64,000 bases of DNA from Bacteroidetes bacterium HGW-Bacteroidetes-2. GTDB lineage: Bacteria; Bacteroidota; Bacteroidia; Flavobacteriales; Flavobacteriaceae. The notes beneath the pieces are model-generated. The model was not told the DNA's origin. It was given only the letters and a program-made list of their open reading frames with translations, and searched no databases. This document shows, in pieces, positions 33,574-42,221 of the stretch; the first letter of the stretch is position 1; every line of letters begins with the position of its first letter. Where the stretch lies: the NCBI GenBank assembly GCA_002842575.1, contig PHDJ01000006.1, positions 1-64,000 on the forward strand, in the 5' to 3' direction. The position numbers and the translations under genes are program-made.

Positions 33574-35352
33574 TTACATACGTTCAGGAACCTCGATGCC
33601 CAATAATTTAAAAGAGGATTGAATTACTTCACCAACTTTTTTTGAAAGTTGCACACGAAATTCACGCTTTCCTTCTTCTATTTCTGCTAGTATTGGAACA
33701 CTTTGGTAAAATGAATTATAGGCTTTTACTAAATCATAGGTATAATTAGCCACCAAAGCAGGACTATAATTTTCTGAAGCATTTTGTATAGCTTCCGGAT
33801 ATAACTGCAATTGTTTTATTAACTCTTTTTCTTTAGAATGCAATTCTACCTCTGAAGAAATAGTATAATTTGATGCATTATCCTTTCTGAGAATAGATTG
33901 AATTCGAGCGAAAGTATATTGAATAAATGGCCCAGTATTACCTTGAAAATCTACAGATTCTACTGGGTTAAAAAGAATACTTTTTTTGGGGTCAACTTTA
34001 AGAATATAATATTTCAAAGCTCCCAACCCAATGATGTTGTATAAAGTTTTCTTTTCCTCTTTGTTATAACCATCTAGTTTGCCCAATTCCTCTGAAAGTT
34101 CTTTTGCTGTTTGTGCCATATCTGCAATTAAGTCGTCTGCATCTACCACTGTTCCCTCACGGCTTTTCATTTTTCCGCTAGGTAAATCTACCATGCCATA
34201 ACTTAAATGGAATAACTGGTCGGCCCAAGTATATCCTAACTTTTTTAAAATCAAAAACAATACTTTAAAATGATAATCTTGCTCATTACCAACCGTATAA
34301 ACCATACCTCCAACATCTGGGAAATCTTTCACTCGCTGAATAGCAGTGCCTATATCTTGGGTCATATATACAGAAGTGCCATCGCTTCGTAAAACAATTT
34401 TTTCGTCTAATCCATCCTCGGTAAGATCAATCCAAACACTTCCGTCTTCCTTTTTGAAAAACACACCCTTTTCTAATCCTTCAATAACCACATCTTTTCC
34501 AAGAAGATAGGTATTGCTTTCATAATAGTTTTTATCAAAAGCTACTCCTAATTTTTTATATGTTTCTTCAAAACCTGCATACACCCAAGCATTCATTGTA
34601 TTCCAAAGAGAAATTGTTTTTGGGTCCCCAGATTCCCAAAGTTGAAGCATTTCTTGAGCTTCTAATAAAAGTGGTGCTTCTTTTTTTGCTTCTTCTTCTG
34701 TTTTACCTTCAGAGATAAGATGTGCAATTTCTTTTTTATATTCTTGGTCAAAGGTAACGTAGTAATTTCCAACAAACTTATCTCCTTTTAATCCAGTAGA
34801 TTCAGGGGTTTCTTCATTTCCAAATTTTTGCCAAGCCAACATACTTTTACAAATATGAATACCTCGATCGTTGATAATTTGAGTTTTATATACTTTTTTA
34901 CCACTTGCTTTGATGATTTCAGCAACTGCAAAACCAAGTAAATTATTTCGTACGTGACCTAAATGCAAGGGCTTATTTGTGTTTGGTGAAGAAAATTCGA
35001 CCATAACAGCCTTAGAGTTTAATTTTGGCTCTTCAAAGCCATAAGTGCTATTGTCCTTGATGTTTTTGAAAAATTCTAAATAATAGGCATCTACAATTAC
35101 AATATTTAAAAAGCCTTTTACCACATTAAATTTAGCAACTTCAAATACATTATTTTTTAAATAGTCTCCCAAAACTTCGCCCAGTTTCTCTGGGTTCATC
35201 TTCACCTGCCGCAACATCGGAAAAAGAACCACGGTAATATCTCCTTCAAATTCTTTACGTGTAGTTTGAAATTCAACGGCAGGTAGTTCAGTATTGTACA
35301 CAGCAATAAATGCCTCTTTTATTTTAGCTTCTAGTATTTGTTGTAAGGTCAT
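33574..35352 (-). CDS. argS: Arginyl-tRNA synthetase
   Basis: 592 residues, full length class I synthetase charging tRNA-Arg. The N-terminal Add-1 domain is followed by VEFSSPNTNKPLHLGHVRNN, with the HIGH motif as HLGH. The KMSKS region is replaced by GKMKSREGTVVD, as is usual in ArgRS. The C-terminal DALR anticodon-binding domain ends in GIEVPERM. It converges with the receptor gene, with only 1 nt between stops. A TATCTTTG promoter lies 33 nt upstream on the minus strand. Confidence 0.95.
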   Translation of the reverse strand: MTLQQILEAKIKEAFIAVYNTELPAVEFQTTRKEFEGDITVVLFPMLRQVKMNPEKLGEVLGDYLKNNVFEVAKFNVVKGFLNIVIVDAYYLEFFKNIKDNSTYGFEEPKLNSKAVMVEFSSPNTNKPLHLGHVRNNLLGFAVAEIIKASGKKVYKTQIINDRGIHICKSMLAWQKFGNEETPESTGLKGDKFVGNYYVTFDQEYKKEIAHLISEGKTEEEAKKEAPLLLEAQEMLQLWESGDPKTISLWNTMNAWVYAGFEETYKKLGVAFDKNYYESNTYLLGKDVVIEGLEKGVFFKKEDGSVWIDLTEDGLDEKIVLRSDGTSVYMTQDIGTAIQRVKDFPDVGGMVYTVGNEQDYHFKVLFLILKKLGYTWADQLFHLSYGMVDLPSGKMKSREGTVVDADDLIADMAQTAKELSEELGKLDGYNKEEKKTLYNIIGLGALKYYILKVDPKKSILFNPVESVDFQGNTGPFIQYTFARIQSILRKDNASNYTISSEVELHSKEKELIKQLQLYPEAIQNASENYSPALVANYTYDLVKAYNSFYQSVPILAEIEEGKREFRVQLSKKVGEVIQSSFKLLGIEVPERM

Positions 35353-35713
35353 TAACTTAATTTTTAGGCTCTATTTTCAGAGCGCAAAGATACGGAAAAA
35401 TACTCCCTCTATATCGTTGTGCTTTATAGGTTTTTGTTCTTGGAAAATTAGTGTTTGTAAATAGAAAGTTTTAAGGCTATTGAAATTTAATTCTAAATAC
35501 TAAAATTAATGTTTAGTGCCTGTAAATTTTAAGAAAATGATGCCTTTTTTCTTGCATTAATGAAGTATATCGAAAACAAAAAAATTCAACCCCTATAGAA
35601 AGAATCTACAAGAATTGAAATTTAAAGGAATGGGTGTCTCTTCTCAATAAATTAAGTGATTTCTATAATAAATAATTATTTTTAGTTTATTAAAAAAAAC
35701 CGATTTTTTGCTT
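35353..35713. other. Intergenic region between argS and a small membrane protein gene
   Basis: About 360 AT-rich bases. Apart from the argS promoter at the left end I see no gene, RNA or repeat. Confidence 0.5.
35385..35392 (-). promoter_or_regulatory. argS promoter -7 element
   Basis: TATCTTTG on the minus strand, 32 nt before the argS start. A small GCTCT/AGAGC hairpin follows in the leader. Confidence 0.6.
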
Positions 35714-36028
35714 TTAAAGAATAATTATTAATAGTAAAATGATAATTATTGCGCCAACAGATAGATAGAGACCGTTTCCGGTACTTCGTATTTCTTTATT
35801 AATATCACGAACTTCTTTACGGAGTTCTTTTCTTTCAGAACGAGTAAGTGTTGACCTGTCCATTTCTTTAATTTCATCTATACGATTCAGCATATTTTGT
35901 ACATGTGCAGGAATTTCTTTAGGTGTTGGTGCAGGAATTGCAATATTTTTTTCTGATGCCATCATAGGCGTTGAAAATGTACCTAATGATAATAAAAGTA
36001 TCATTAAATAAAGAGCTGTTTTTTTCAT
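35714..36028 (-). CDS. Small exported protein with C-terminal membrane anchor
   Basis: I take the second Met (MKKTALYLMILLLSLG, 104 residues) as start, since it gives a standard signal peptide ending MMASE. A proline/basic central region contains a charged, probably coiled-coil helix (RIDEIKEMDRSTLTRSERKELRKEVRDINKEIRST). The chain ends in a strongly hydrophobic helix (VGAIIIILLLIIIL). The layout of signal peptide, coiled coil and C-terminal anchor recurs in small Flavobacteriia proteins without a known role. Monocistronic. Confidence 0.75.
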   Translation of the reverse strand: MKKTALYLMILLLSLGTFSTPMMASEKNIAIPAPTPKEIPAHVQNMLNRIDEIKEMDRSTLTRSERKELRKEVRDINKEIRSTGNGLYLSVGAIIIILLLIIIL

Positions 36029-36273
36029 AATCATGTTATTTAAATTTGTTCGTTATTTTGTTGTGTAAATATGCCTTTTTATACCGCTTATATTGTTACA
36101 TATTTAATACTATTAGTTGTATATTTCTCACTTTTGGCGCATATAAATTTGTATAAAATCAATAACTGCTAATTAACGTTTCCAATATTAATACTGATGT
36201 AAAAAGAAAAACAGAAGCTGAAGTAGGTAAAGCATTTACAATACTGCATCGCATCAAATTGTGAAGCACTGTA

Positions 36274-36561
36274 TTGCCTAATATATTTATTAACCTAAGC
36301 AGTATTCAAATACATAACTTGCTTATTTTAAATAACCACCTAAATGTTTGCAGCATAAAATTGCGATCAAAAGGTATCCTCGCGGGTTTTTGCACACTTT
36401 TAGATTCTTTTGCTTTGTTAATTCCATTTTACAAATGGAGTCTCTATAAGGGCAACGCCAAGGAATATATTTTATATCGGGATAATTATTTTATAAAAAT
36501 TGAAGCTAGCAAAAAAAGCATCCACTTGTTTAAAAAAATTTTAACCTACAAATTAGAATAA
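36274..36561 (+). CDS. Hypothetical small protein or gene remnant
   Basis: 95 codons ending directly before a strong terminator, which supports a transcribed gene here. The C-terminal half (LLDSFALLIPFYKWSLYKGNAKEYILYRDNYFIKIEA) has protein-like composition; the first 30 residues do not. In the same strand just upstream, another frame reads VKRKTEAEVGKAFTILHRIKL before a stop, so this may be a gene broken by indels. No family recognised. Low confidence in the start. Confidence 0.4.
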   Translation: MPNIFINLSSIQIHNLLILNNHLNVCSIKLRSKGILAGFCTLLDSFALLIPFYKWSLYKGNAKEYILYRDNYFIKIEASKKSIHLFKKILTYKLE

Positions 36562-36598
36562 CTGCCCACATAAATAGGCAGTTTAATTTTTTTTTGGT
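36560..36598 (+). terminator. Rho-independent terminator
   Basis: AACTGCC, a 10-nt loop, GGCAGTT, then TTAATTTTTTTTT. A clear terminator with a long T-run, overlapping the stop codon of the small ORF. Confidence 0.85.
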
Positions 36599-36675
36599 AA
36601 AATGCAGCCCAAAATTATACGTTTTATAAACGCAAAACAACGATGTGGTTTGGTGATTTGTATAGGTGTTTTCTG

Positions 36676-36683
36676 TAAATTTG
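36676..36683 (+). promoter_or_regulatory. Candidate promoter -7 element of the ClC gene
   Basis: TAAATTTG matches TAnnTTTG, with TTTG near 36649 as a possible -33 element. The start codon is 113 nt downstream. Confidence 0.45.
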
Positions 36684-36753
36684 ATTCTTGGCTCTTACAT
36701 CAAAATGTTGAAGAACCCAATAGGCTATCTGTCAAATAATAAAACGGATTGCC

Positions 36754-36792
36754 GTTTCAATACGTTTCAATACGTTTCAATACGTTTCAATA
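36754..36792 (+). repeat. Decamer tandem repeat (GTTTCAATAC) abutting the ClC start
   Basis: GTTTCAATAC is repeated three times and followed by GTTTCAATA, ending 3 nt before ATG 36796. Unit length equals one helical turn. Such arrays can change copy number by slippage and alter leader length. Confidence 0.85.
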
Positions 36793-36795
36793 TTA

Positions 36796-38148
36796 ATGAA
36801 AGATTTTATAGATAAAATTAGAATCCTACTAAAGTCAAAATTCGATTTAATAGACAATGAGAAGTTAAAAAAGAACCTACTCAATGCCTTGCCATTTTGG
36901 ATAGGTGCTTTTATAACTGGAACCACTGCGGTTATTTATGCAAAATTATTCTTTTGGGCAGAACTCGGAACACATCTTATCTACGAAAATGCACGTTGGA
37001 GCTTTTTTGTTATAACGCCGTTATGTTTTGTATTAGCTTGGTCTATGGTTGTGAGATATGCACCATTTTCAGGAGGAAGTGGGATTCCCCAAGTAATCGC
37101 ATCTATTGAATTATCTGGGCAAAAAAATAACCACAAAGTAAATTTATTACTTAGTTTAAGAACTATTTTAATAAAAATTATATCTAGTGTGGTTATGGTT
37201 TTTGGTGGTGGTGTTATTGGAAGGGAAGGACCTATGATTCAAATTTCAGCTTCTATTTTTAAAAAAATAAACGATCTATTACCTGCCTGGTATCCGAAAA
37301 TTTCAAAACAAAATATGATTGTTACGGGTGCTGCAGCTGGACTTGCGTCAGCTTTTAATACTCCTTTAGGTGGAATTGTTTTTGCCATTGAAGAGCTTAC
37401 AAGAACACATTTTAATTTGTTTAAATCGGCTTTGTTAACTGGCGTCATTATTGCGGGTCTTACTGCATTAAATTTTCTTGGCCCATATTTGTATTTAGGC
37501 TATCCACGATTAGACGGTGTTACAAGTTGGATTATAATTACCATAATACCTTTGGCAATTGTTACTGGTTTTGCTGGCAGCGGCATGGGTTCAATTATTT
37601 TATATATTTTCAAAAAAAAATCCATATTAAAAAAGAATTATCAAAAGATAATTTATGTTGCCATTTGTGGTTTAATTATCGCTTCATTAGCAATACTTAT
37701 TGATATAAAAACATTTGGTTCTGGGAAAGATATTATGGTTACTACTTTATTTACTGACCAAAAACAGTTAGAATGGTACGTTCCTTTTTTAAGAATTATT
37801 GGCCCTATTATTTCTTTTTCAACTGGTGCTGCTGGCGGTATTTTTGCACCATCTCTAAGTGCTGGCGCAAGTATTGGAGCCGTTTTTTCTGGTTGGTTGC
37901 AATTGTCAAATCCAGACACAAATTTAATTATCTTGTGTGGAATGACTGGGTTTTTGACTAGCATAACTCGAAGCCCATTTACCTCCTCCATTATTGTTTT
38001 GGAAATGACCAATACACATAATGTTATATTTTATATAATGCTAACTGCACTATTATCAAACCTTATTGCAACACTTATTAGTAGAAAATCCTTTTATGAC
38101 CTTTTAAAAAACCAATATGTCGATGTTGTCAATAAAGTTAAAATTTAA
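36796..38148 (+). CDS. ClC family chloride/proton transporter
   Basis: 450 residues with the three ClC selectivity signatures: GGSGIPQV (about 93-100), GREGPMIQ (about 142-149) and GGIFAPSLSAGA (about 345-356). The gating Glu144 in GREGP is present, which fits a chloride/proton exchanger rather than a passive channel. There is no C-terminal CBS domain pair. It is monocistronic, with a decamer repeat right before the start codon. Likely roles are acid or osmotic handling (inference). Confidence 0.9.
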   Translation: MKDFIDKIRILLKSKFDLIDNEKLKKNLLNALPFWIGAFITGTTAVIYAKLFFWAELGTHLIYENARWSFFVITPLCFVLAWSMVVRYAPFSGGSGIPQVIASIELSGQKNNHKVNLLLSLRTILIKIISSVVMVFGGGVIGREGPMIQISASIFKKINDLLPAWYPKISKQNMIVTGAAAGLASAFNTPLGGIVFAIEELTRTHFNLFKSALLTGVIIAGLTALNFLGPYLYLGYPRLDGVTSWIIITIIPLAIVTGFAGSGMGSIILYIFKKKSILKKNYQKIIYVAICGLIIASLAILIDIKTFGSGKDIMVTTLFTDQKQLEWYVPFLRIIGPIISFSTGAAGGIFAPSLSAGASIGAVFSGWLQLSNPDTNLIILCGMTGFLTSITRSPFTSSIIVLEMTNTHNVIFYIMLTALLSNLIATLISRKSFYDLLKNQYVDVVNKVKI

Positions 38149-38302
38149 AAGAGGCATATACCTATTATAACTTTATTATAAATGCTTTATAAATAATTTC
38201 ATTTTAAAAACTAAAAAACCTCTTTTAAAAAATACCTTCCCGCCAGAAATAACTTTTCCATAACTATTACAAAACTTTTAGTGAGTTTCTTTGCAAAAAA
38301 AA

Positions 38303-38935
38303 ATGGACTTATTTATTTATGTTTTTGCTGCCTTATTTTCTGTTATTAACCCCTTAGACACTGTTCCTATTTTTGTAGGTCTTACTCAGGAGAAAGATAC
38401 TTTAGAACGCAAAAAAACCGCCTTACTCACCTCTATAAACGTTTTTGTAATATTGATAATTTCTTTTTTTATAGGAAAATATTTACTTAGCTTTTTCGGA
38501 ATTAGTTTGGACGCACTCCGCATTGCTGGGGGTCTTATTATTGTTACCTCGGGCTTTGCTTTACTTACAGGTTCTTTTTCAAAACATAAAGGTATGAAAA
38601 ATAAAAGGGTACAAAATGATTTGGCAAAAAGGGAACGATTTTCATTAACTCCACTTGCTATACCGATGCTAGCAGGTCCAGGCTCTATTTCTATGCAAAT
38701 TGCATTAAACCAAAAGCACCAAGAAACCACTGAAATATTAATTACTATGGGCGCAATTTTAGCGGTTTGTATTGCAACATTTGCTATTTTAAGAAGCTCT
38801 TATTTTATTGTTCGTTTTCTTGGAGCATCAGGCATTAATGCCATTTCAAGAATTATTGGGTTTATCATTATTGCAATTGGTATAGAATACATTAGTAGCT
38901 CCGTTGTATCTATTTTAAAATCGGTCATGCTATAA
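38303..38935 (+). CDS. MarC family integral membrane protein
   Basis: I place the start at ATG 38303 (MDLFIYVFAALFSVINPLDTVPIFVGL, 210 residues); the ORF-track start is a TTG 12 nt upstream in an A-rich leader. Six hydrophobic segments fit the MarC/UPF0056 family. The NPLDTVPIF loop and the second-half repeat LAIPMLAGPGSISMQI are its signatures. Function is unknown despite the multiple-antibiotic-resistance name. The next gene lies 129 nt downstream. Confidence 0.85.
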   Translation: MDLFIYVFAALFSVINPLDTVPIFVGLTQEKDTLERKKTALLTSINVFVILIISFFIGKYLLSFFGISLDALRIAGGLIIVTSGFALLTGSFSKHKGMKNKRVQNDLAKRERFSLTPLAIPMLAGPGSISMQIALNQKHQETTEILITMGAILAVCIATFAILRSSYFIVRFLGASGINAISRIIGFIIIAIGIEYISSSVVSILKSVML

Positions 38936-39064
38936 GCAATAATAAACTTATAAGCAGCTCAAAATAAAAATTCACCATTCCTACTTTATGTCAATTTTAT
39001 TAAACAACTTAACTTCTATTTAACTATAAAAACAAAAAGGTTTATGTATTTTTAAATCAAAAAA

Positions 39065-40501
39065 TTGAAAATACTACTCACTGGAGCTAATGGCTATATT
39101 GGCAAAAGATTACTACCAGAATTATTGGATCTTGGTCATGAAATAATATGCTGTGTAAGAGATAAAAACCGAATTGAATTAGACTTCCACACATTAAAAA
39201 AAGTAAGTTTTATAGAAGTTGATTTTTTAAACCCCGTAACATCAGAAAACTTCCCTACAGATTTTGATGTTGCTTATTATCTTATTCATTCCATGAGTTC
39301 TTCTACCGATGATTTTGATGAAAAAGAATCGATTTCGGCACTTAATTTCAATATTTATATGCAGGCTACTTCTGTAAAACAAGTAGTTTACCTCAGCGGA
39401 ATCGTTAATGAAAAAAAGTTGTCAAAACACCTTTCTTCCCGAAAAAAAGTAGAAGATATTTTATACAAAGGCAACTACGCACTCACCGTACTTCGCGCAG
39501 GAATTGTAGTAGGCTCCGGAAGTTCTTCCTTTGAAATTATTCGGGATTTGTGTGAAAAATTACCTCTAATGGTTGCTCCAAAATGGTTAGAAACCAAAAC
39601 CCAACCTATAGCCATTCGAGATGTAATATCTTTGCTCTCAGGTGTTTTACTTAATGAAAAATGCTATAATCAATCGTTTGATATTGGCGGTCCAGACGTC
39701 CTTACCTACAAAGAAATGCTTTTACGCTATGCAAAAATCAGAAAGCTGCGTCTTTGGATTGTTTCAGTTCCTGTAATGACGCCTCGCCTTTCATCCTATT
39801 GGTTGTATTTTGTAACTTCAACAAGTTATATGTTAGCAGTTAATTTAGTAGAAAGCATGAAAATGGAAGTCGTTGCTAAAAACAATAAACTTCTTGAAAT
39901 TTTAGAATTAAAACCAATAATTTATGAGGAGGCTATAGAAAAGGCCTTTATAAAAATAGAGCAAAATTTAGTTATTTCCAGTTGGAAAGATGCACTTGTA
40001 TCTGGACGCTTTTCTAATTTAAAAAACTACATTCAAATACCAAAATTTGGTTGTTTAAAGGACAGTAAATCTGTTGCCATTGATAATCCAGAACAGGTTT
40101 TAGAAAATATTTGGTCCATTGGGGGTAATCGAGGCTGGTATTATGCAAATTGGTTATGGAAAATTCGTGGTTATATGGACTTACTAGCAGGAGGTGTAGG
40201 CCTTCGCAGAGGAAGAACACATCCTGATAAAATTTATGCTGGTGATGCACTAGACTTCTGGCGTGTTTTACTTGCAGATAAAGAGGAAAAACGCATATTG
40301 CTTTTTGCAGAAATGAAACTGCCTGGTGAAGCCTGGTTAGAATTTGTAATAACCAAAGACAACATTTTAAAACAAACAGCCACTTTCAGACCCAAAGGAA
40401 TCTGGGGCAGATTGTATTGGTATTCTATCTTACCATTTCATTATTTTATTTTTGGTGGAATGATTCGTAATATTGCAACCTTTGAAAACCATAAATCATG
40501 A
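39065..40501 (+). CDS. SDR-type NAD(P)-binding protein with DUF2867 domain, TTG start
   Basis: 478 residues. An extended-SDR Rossmann domain opens at once with KILLTGANGYIGKRLLPEL. It is followed by YLIHSM and YLSGI motifs, and by a C-terminal DUF2867 domain from about 320 (IWSIGGNRGWYYANWLWKIRGYMDLLAGG). The start is TTG at 39065: the nearest upstream ATG is followed by a stop, and any later ATG would remove the nucleotide-binding motif. Substrate unknown; such proteins are often linked to lipid or quinone cofactors. The next gene overlaps by 4 nt (ATGA). Confidence 0.85.
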   Translation: MKILLTGANGYIGKRLLPELLDLGHEIICCVRDKNRIELDFHTLKKVSFIEVDFLNPVTSENFPTDFDVAYYLIHSMSSSTDDFDEKESISALNFNIYMQATSVKQVVYLSGIVNEKKLSKHLSSRKKVEDILYKGNYALTVLRAGIVVGSGSSSFEIIRDLCEKLPLMVAPKWLETKTQPIAIRDVISLLSGVLLNEKCYNQSFDIGGPDVLTYKEMLLRYAKIRKLRLWIVSVPVMTPRLSSYWLYFVTSTSYMLAVNLVESMKMEVVAKNNKLLEILELKPIIYEEAIEKAFIKIEQNLVISSWKDALVSGRFSNLKNYIQIPKFGCLKDSKSVAIDNPEQVLENIWSIGGNRGWYYANWLWKIRGYMDLLAGGVGLRRGRTHPDKIYAGDALDFWRVLLADKEEKRILLFAEMKLPGEAWLEFVITKDNILKQTATFRPKGIWGRLYWYSILPFHYFIFGGMIRNIATFENHKS

Positions 40502-41130
40502 GGTATCTAATTATTGTTGTTTTTTCCTTGTTACTACTTAGCTGTAAAAGCGAGATAAAAAAGGAAATTATTCTTGTTGAAGAAGATCAAGACTTAATTG
40601 AACTTTTAGCAAATATGACTGGTAGCTTTAGTTCAGAAAAACAAGCGGAAAGAGACTCCACTTATTTCTCTATTTCACTGCATATGTATCCTATTTGGAA
40701 AGAAAAAGAAGGAAATTGGCTATATGTAGAACAAGCTTTATATGACAAACAAGAAGCTCCATACCGACAACGAATTTACCATATAAGCAGAGTAAATGAC
40801 AGTGTTTTTAAAAGCGAGATTTATGCTCTTCCAAACCAAAGTCTTTGGGTTTGCAAATGGGAAACACCCGAAGTTTTTGATAAGCTATTACAAGAATCCT
40901 TGCTTATTAGAAAAGGTTGTGAAGTCTTTTTAAGAAAAACTGCTGAAAATACATTCATAGGAAAAACGGCTGGTAAAACATGCGAAAGTAAATTGAGAGG
41001 CGCAACCTATGCCACTTCGCATGTGAAAATCAATGAAAAAAGCATTATTTCTTGGAATCGGGGTTTTAATAAAAAAGATAGCCTAGTTTGGGGAGCTTCA
41101 AAAAGGGGTTATGTTTTTGATAAACTTTAA
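40498..41130 (+). CDS. CpcT/CpeT-like lipoprotein
   Basis: 210 residues with a lipoprotein signal (LLLLSCKSE, C16). The mature part resembles the CpeT/CpcT family: LANMTGSFSSEKQAERDSTYFSI, YPIWKEKEGNWLYVEQAL, YRQRIYHI and GCEVFLRK. In cyanobacteria CpcT attaches bilin to phycobiliproteins, but this organism has no phycobilisome. Bacteroidota members with a lipid anchor must do something else. Translation is coupled to the SDR gene through the ATGA overlap, so the two products probably work together (inference). Confidence 0.8.
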   Translation: MRYLIIVVFSLLLLSCKSEIKKEIILVEEDQDLIELLANMTGSFSSEKQAERDSTYFSISLHMYPIWKEKEGNWLYVEQALYDKQEAPYRQRIYHISRVNDSVFKSEIYALPNQSLWVCKWETPEVFDKLLQESLLIRKGCEVFLRKTAENTFIGKTAGKTCESKLRGATYATSHVKINEKSIISWNRGFNKKDSLVWGASKRGYVFDKL

Positions 41131-41209
41131 AAAGTATTTAAATAAATAAACCCTTTTTTAAGTTAACCAAGTTTTTTTTTAATAGCTGCTTACCATTTAA
41201 TAAGGCAAA

Positions 41210-42145
41210 CTATCTCTTTGGTAAAAAAACTTCAGCCATCATACATCGAGCACTTCCACCTCCTAGAGTTTCAATAGTACTAAGACTACTGCTTAAAATT
41301 GAAGTGTATTTTTTAATAGTAGTTATTTGAAGTTTTGTTAAACTATCATAAGCAGATTTTGACATAACCGTAATACTTTTTCCCTCTTTGCTTTCAATTT
41401 CTAGCATATTCCCTGCAAAATTTTCTACTTGTGCTTCTGAAATTACTATAATTTCTTTTTTATCTTCTTTTAAATGTTGCAGAACATTTTTACGTTCTGT
41501 TTTATTGTCAATACAATCCAAACAAATTACCGCAAAATCTTTAGCAATACACATCATTACATTAGTATGGTAAATAGGCAATCGTTTTCCATCAAAAGTT
41601 TGATATGCCGTAAAAAGCACAGGTGTATATTCAAAATCTTCGCAAAACTCAATAAATAATTCTTCGTCAGCTCTAGGCGATAATGCACAGTATGCTTTTC
41701 GATTTATACGATCCAGAACCAAACTTCCGGTTCCTTCTAAATAAACATCTTCCTCCTCTGCCGCAGTATAATCTACTATGTTTTTAATTAGAAAACCTTC
41801 TTTTTCTATTTGTTCTAAAACATCTTCTCTTCGTTCTCTTCTTCTGTTTTCTGCAAACATAGGATAAAGAGCCACATCTCCATTTTCATGAAAAGAGATC
41901 CAATTGTTTGGAAATACAGAATCCGGGGTGTCTAAAGAACCGTCATCATTAAAAATAACTACCTGAATGCCTGCTTCTTTTAATTTTTGAACCATAGAGT
42001 CAAATTCTTCTTGAGCAAGCTTATTACTGTCTTTGTTTATTAAATCTTCTGAAGCTGTTTGATAAAAATTGTTTATAACTGTTTCCTCGTTTAAACGAAA
42101 AGCAGCTGGGCGTACCATCAATATGGTGTTTGTGGTTTGTTTCAT
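41210..42145 (-). CDS. ctlX: CtlX-like guanidine-group-modifying enzyme
   Basis: 311 residues of the arginine deiminase/amidinotransferase superfamily. Motifs are MVRPAAFRLNEET, PDSVFPNNWISFH (substrate Asp/Asn region), EGTGSLVLD, a His in YHTNVMMCI and the catalytic Cys in GGGSARCMMAEVF. This matches proteins called citrulline utilization hydrolase CtlX. It is followed upstream on the same strand by a second enzyme of the same superfamily (42222-43136). The substrate could be citrulline, arginine or a methylated arginine. Confidence 0.8.
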   Translation of the reverse strand: MKQTTNTILMVRPAAFRLNEETVINNFYQTASEDLINKDSNKLAQEEFDSMVQKLKEAGIQVVIFNDDGSLDTPDSVFPNNWISFHENGDVALYPMFAENRRRERREDVLEQIEKEGFLIKNIVDYTAAEEEDVYLEGTGSLVLDRINRKAYCALSPRADEELFIEFCEDFEYTPVLFTAYQTFDGKRLPIYHTNVMMCIAKDFAVICLDCIDNKTERKNVLQHLKEDKKEIIVISEAQVENFAGNMLEIESKEGKSITVMSKSAYDSLTKLQITTIKKYTSILSSSLSTIETLGGGSARCMMAEVFLPKR

Positions 42146-42221
42146 GTTGTAGAAAGTTTGTTTATTTTTTTAAAGCTTATACTTTAAGATAGATACCTTT
42201 GAACTATAAATACTACTCATT

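Noticed and set aside
36754-36792. CRISPR array
   Set aside because: Units are 10 bp in direct contact without spacers; this is a simple tandem repeat.
40498-41130. Phycobiliprotein lyase function for the CpeT-like protein
   Set aside because: No phycobilisome genes are visible and the protein is a lipoprotein in a Bacteroidota genome; only family resemblance is claimed.
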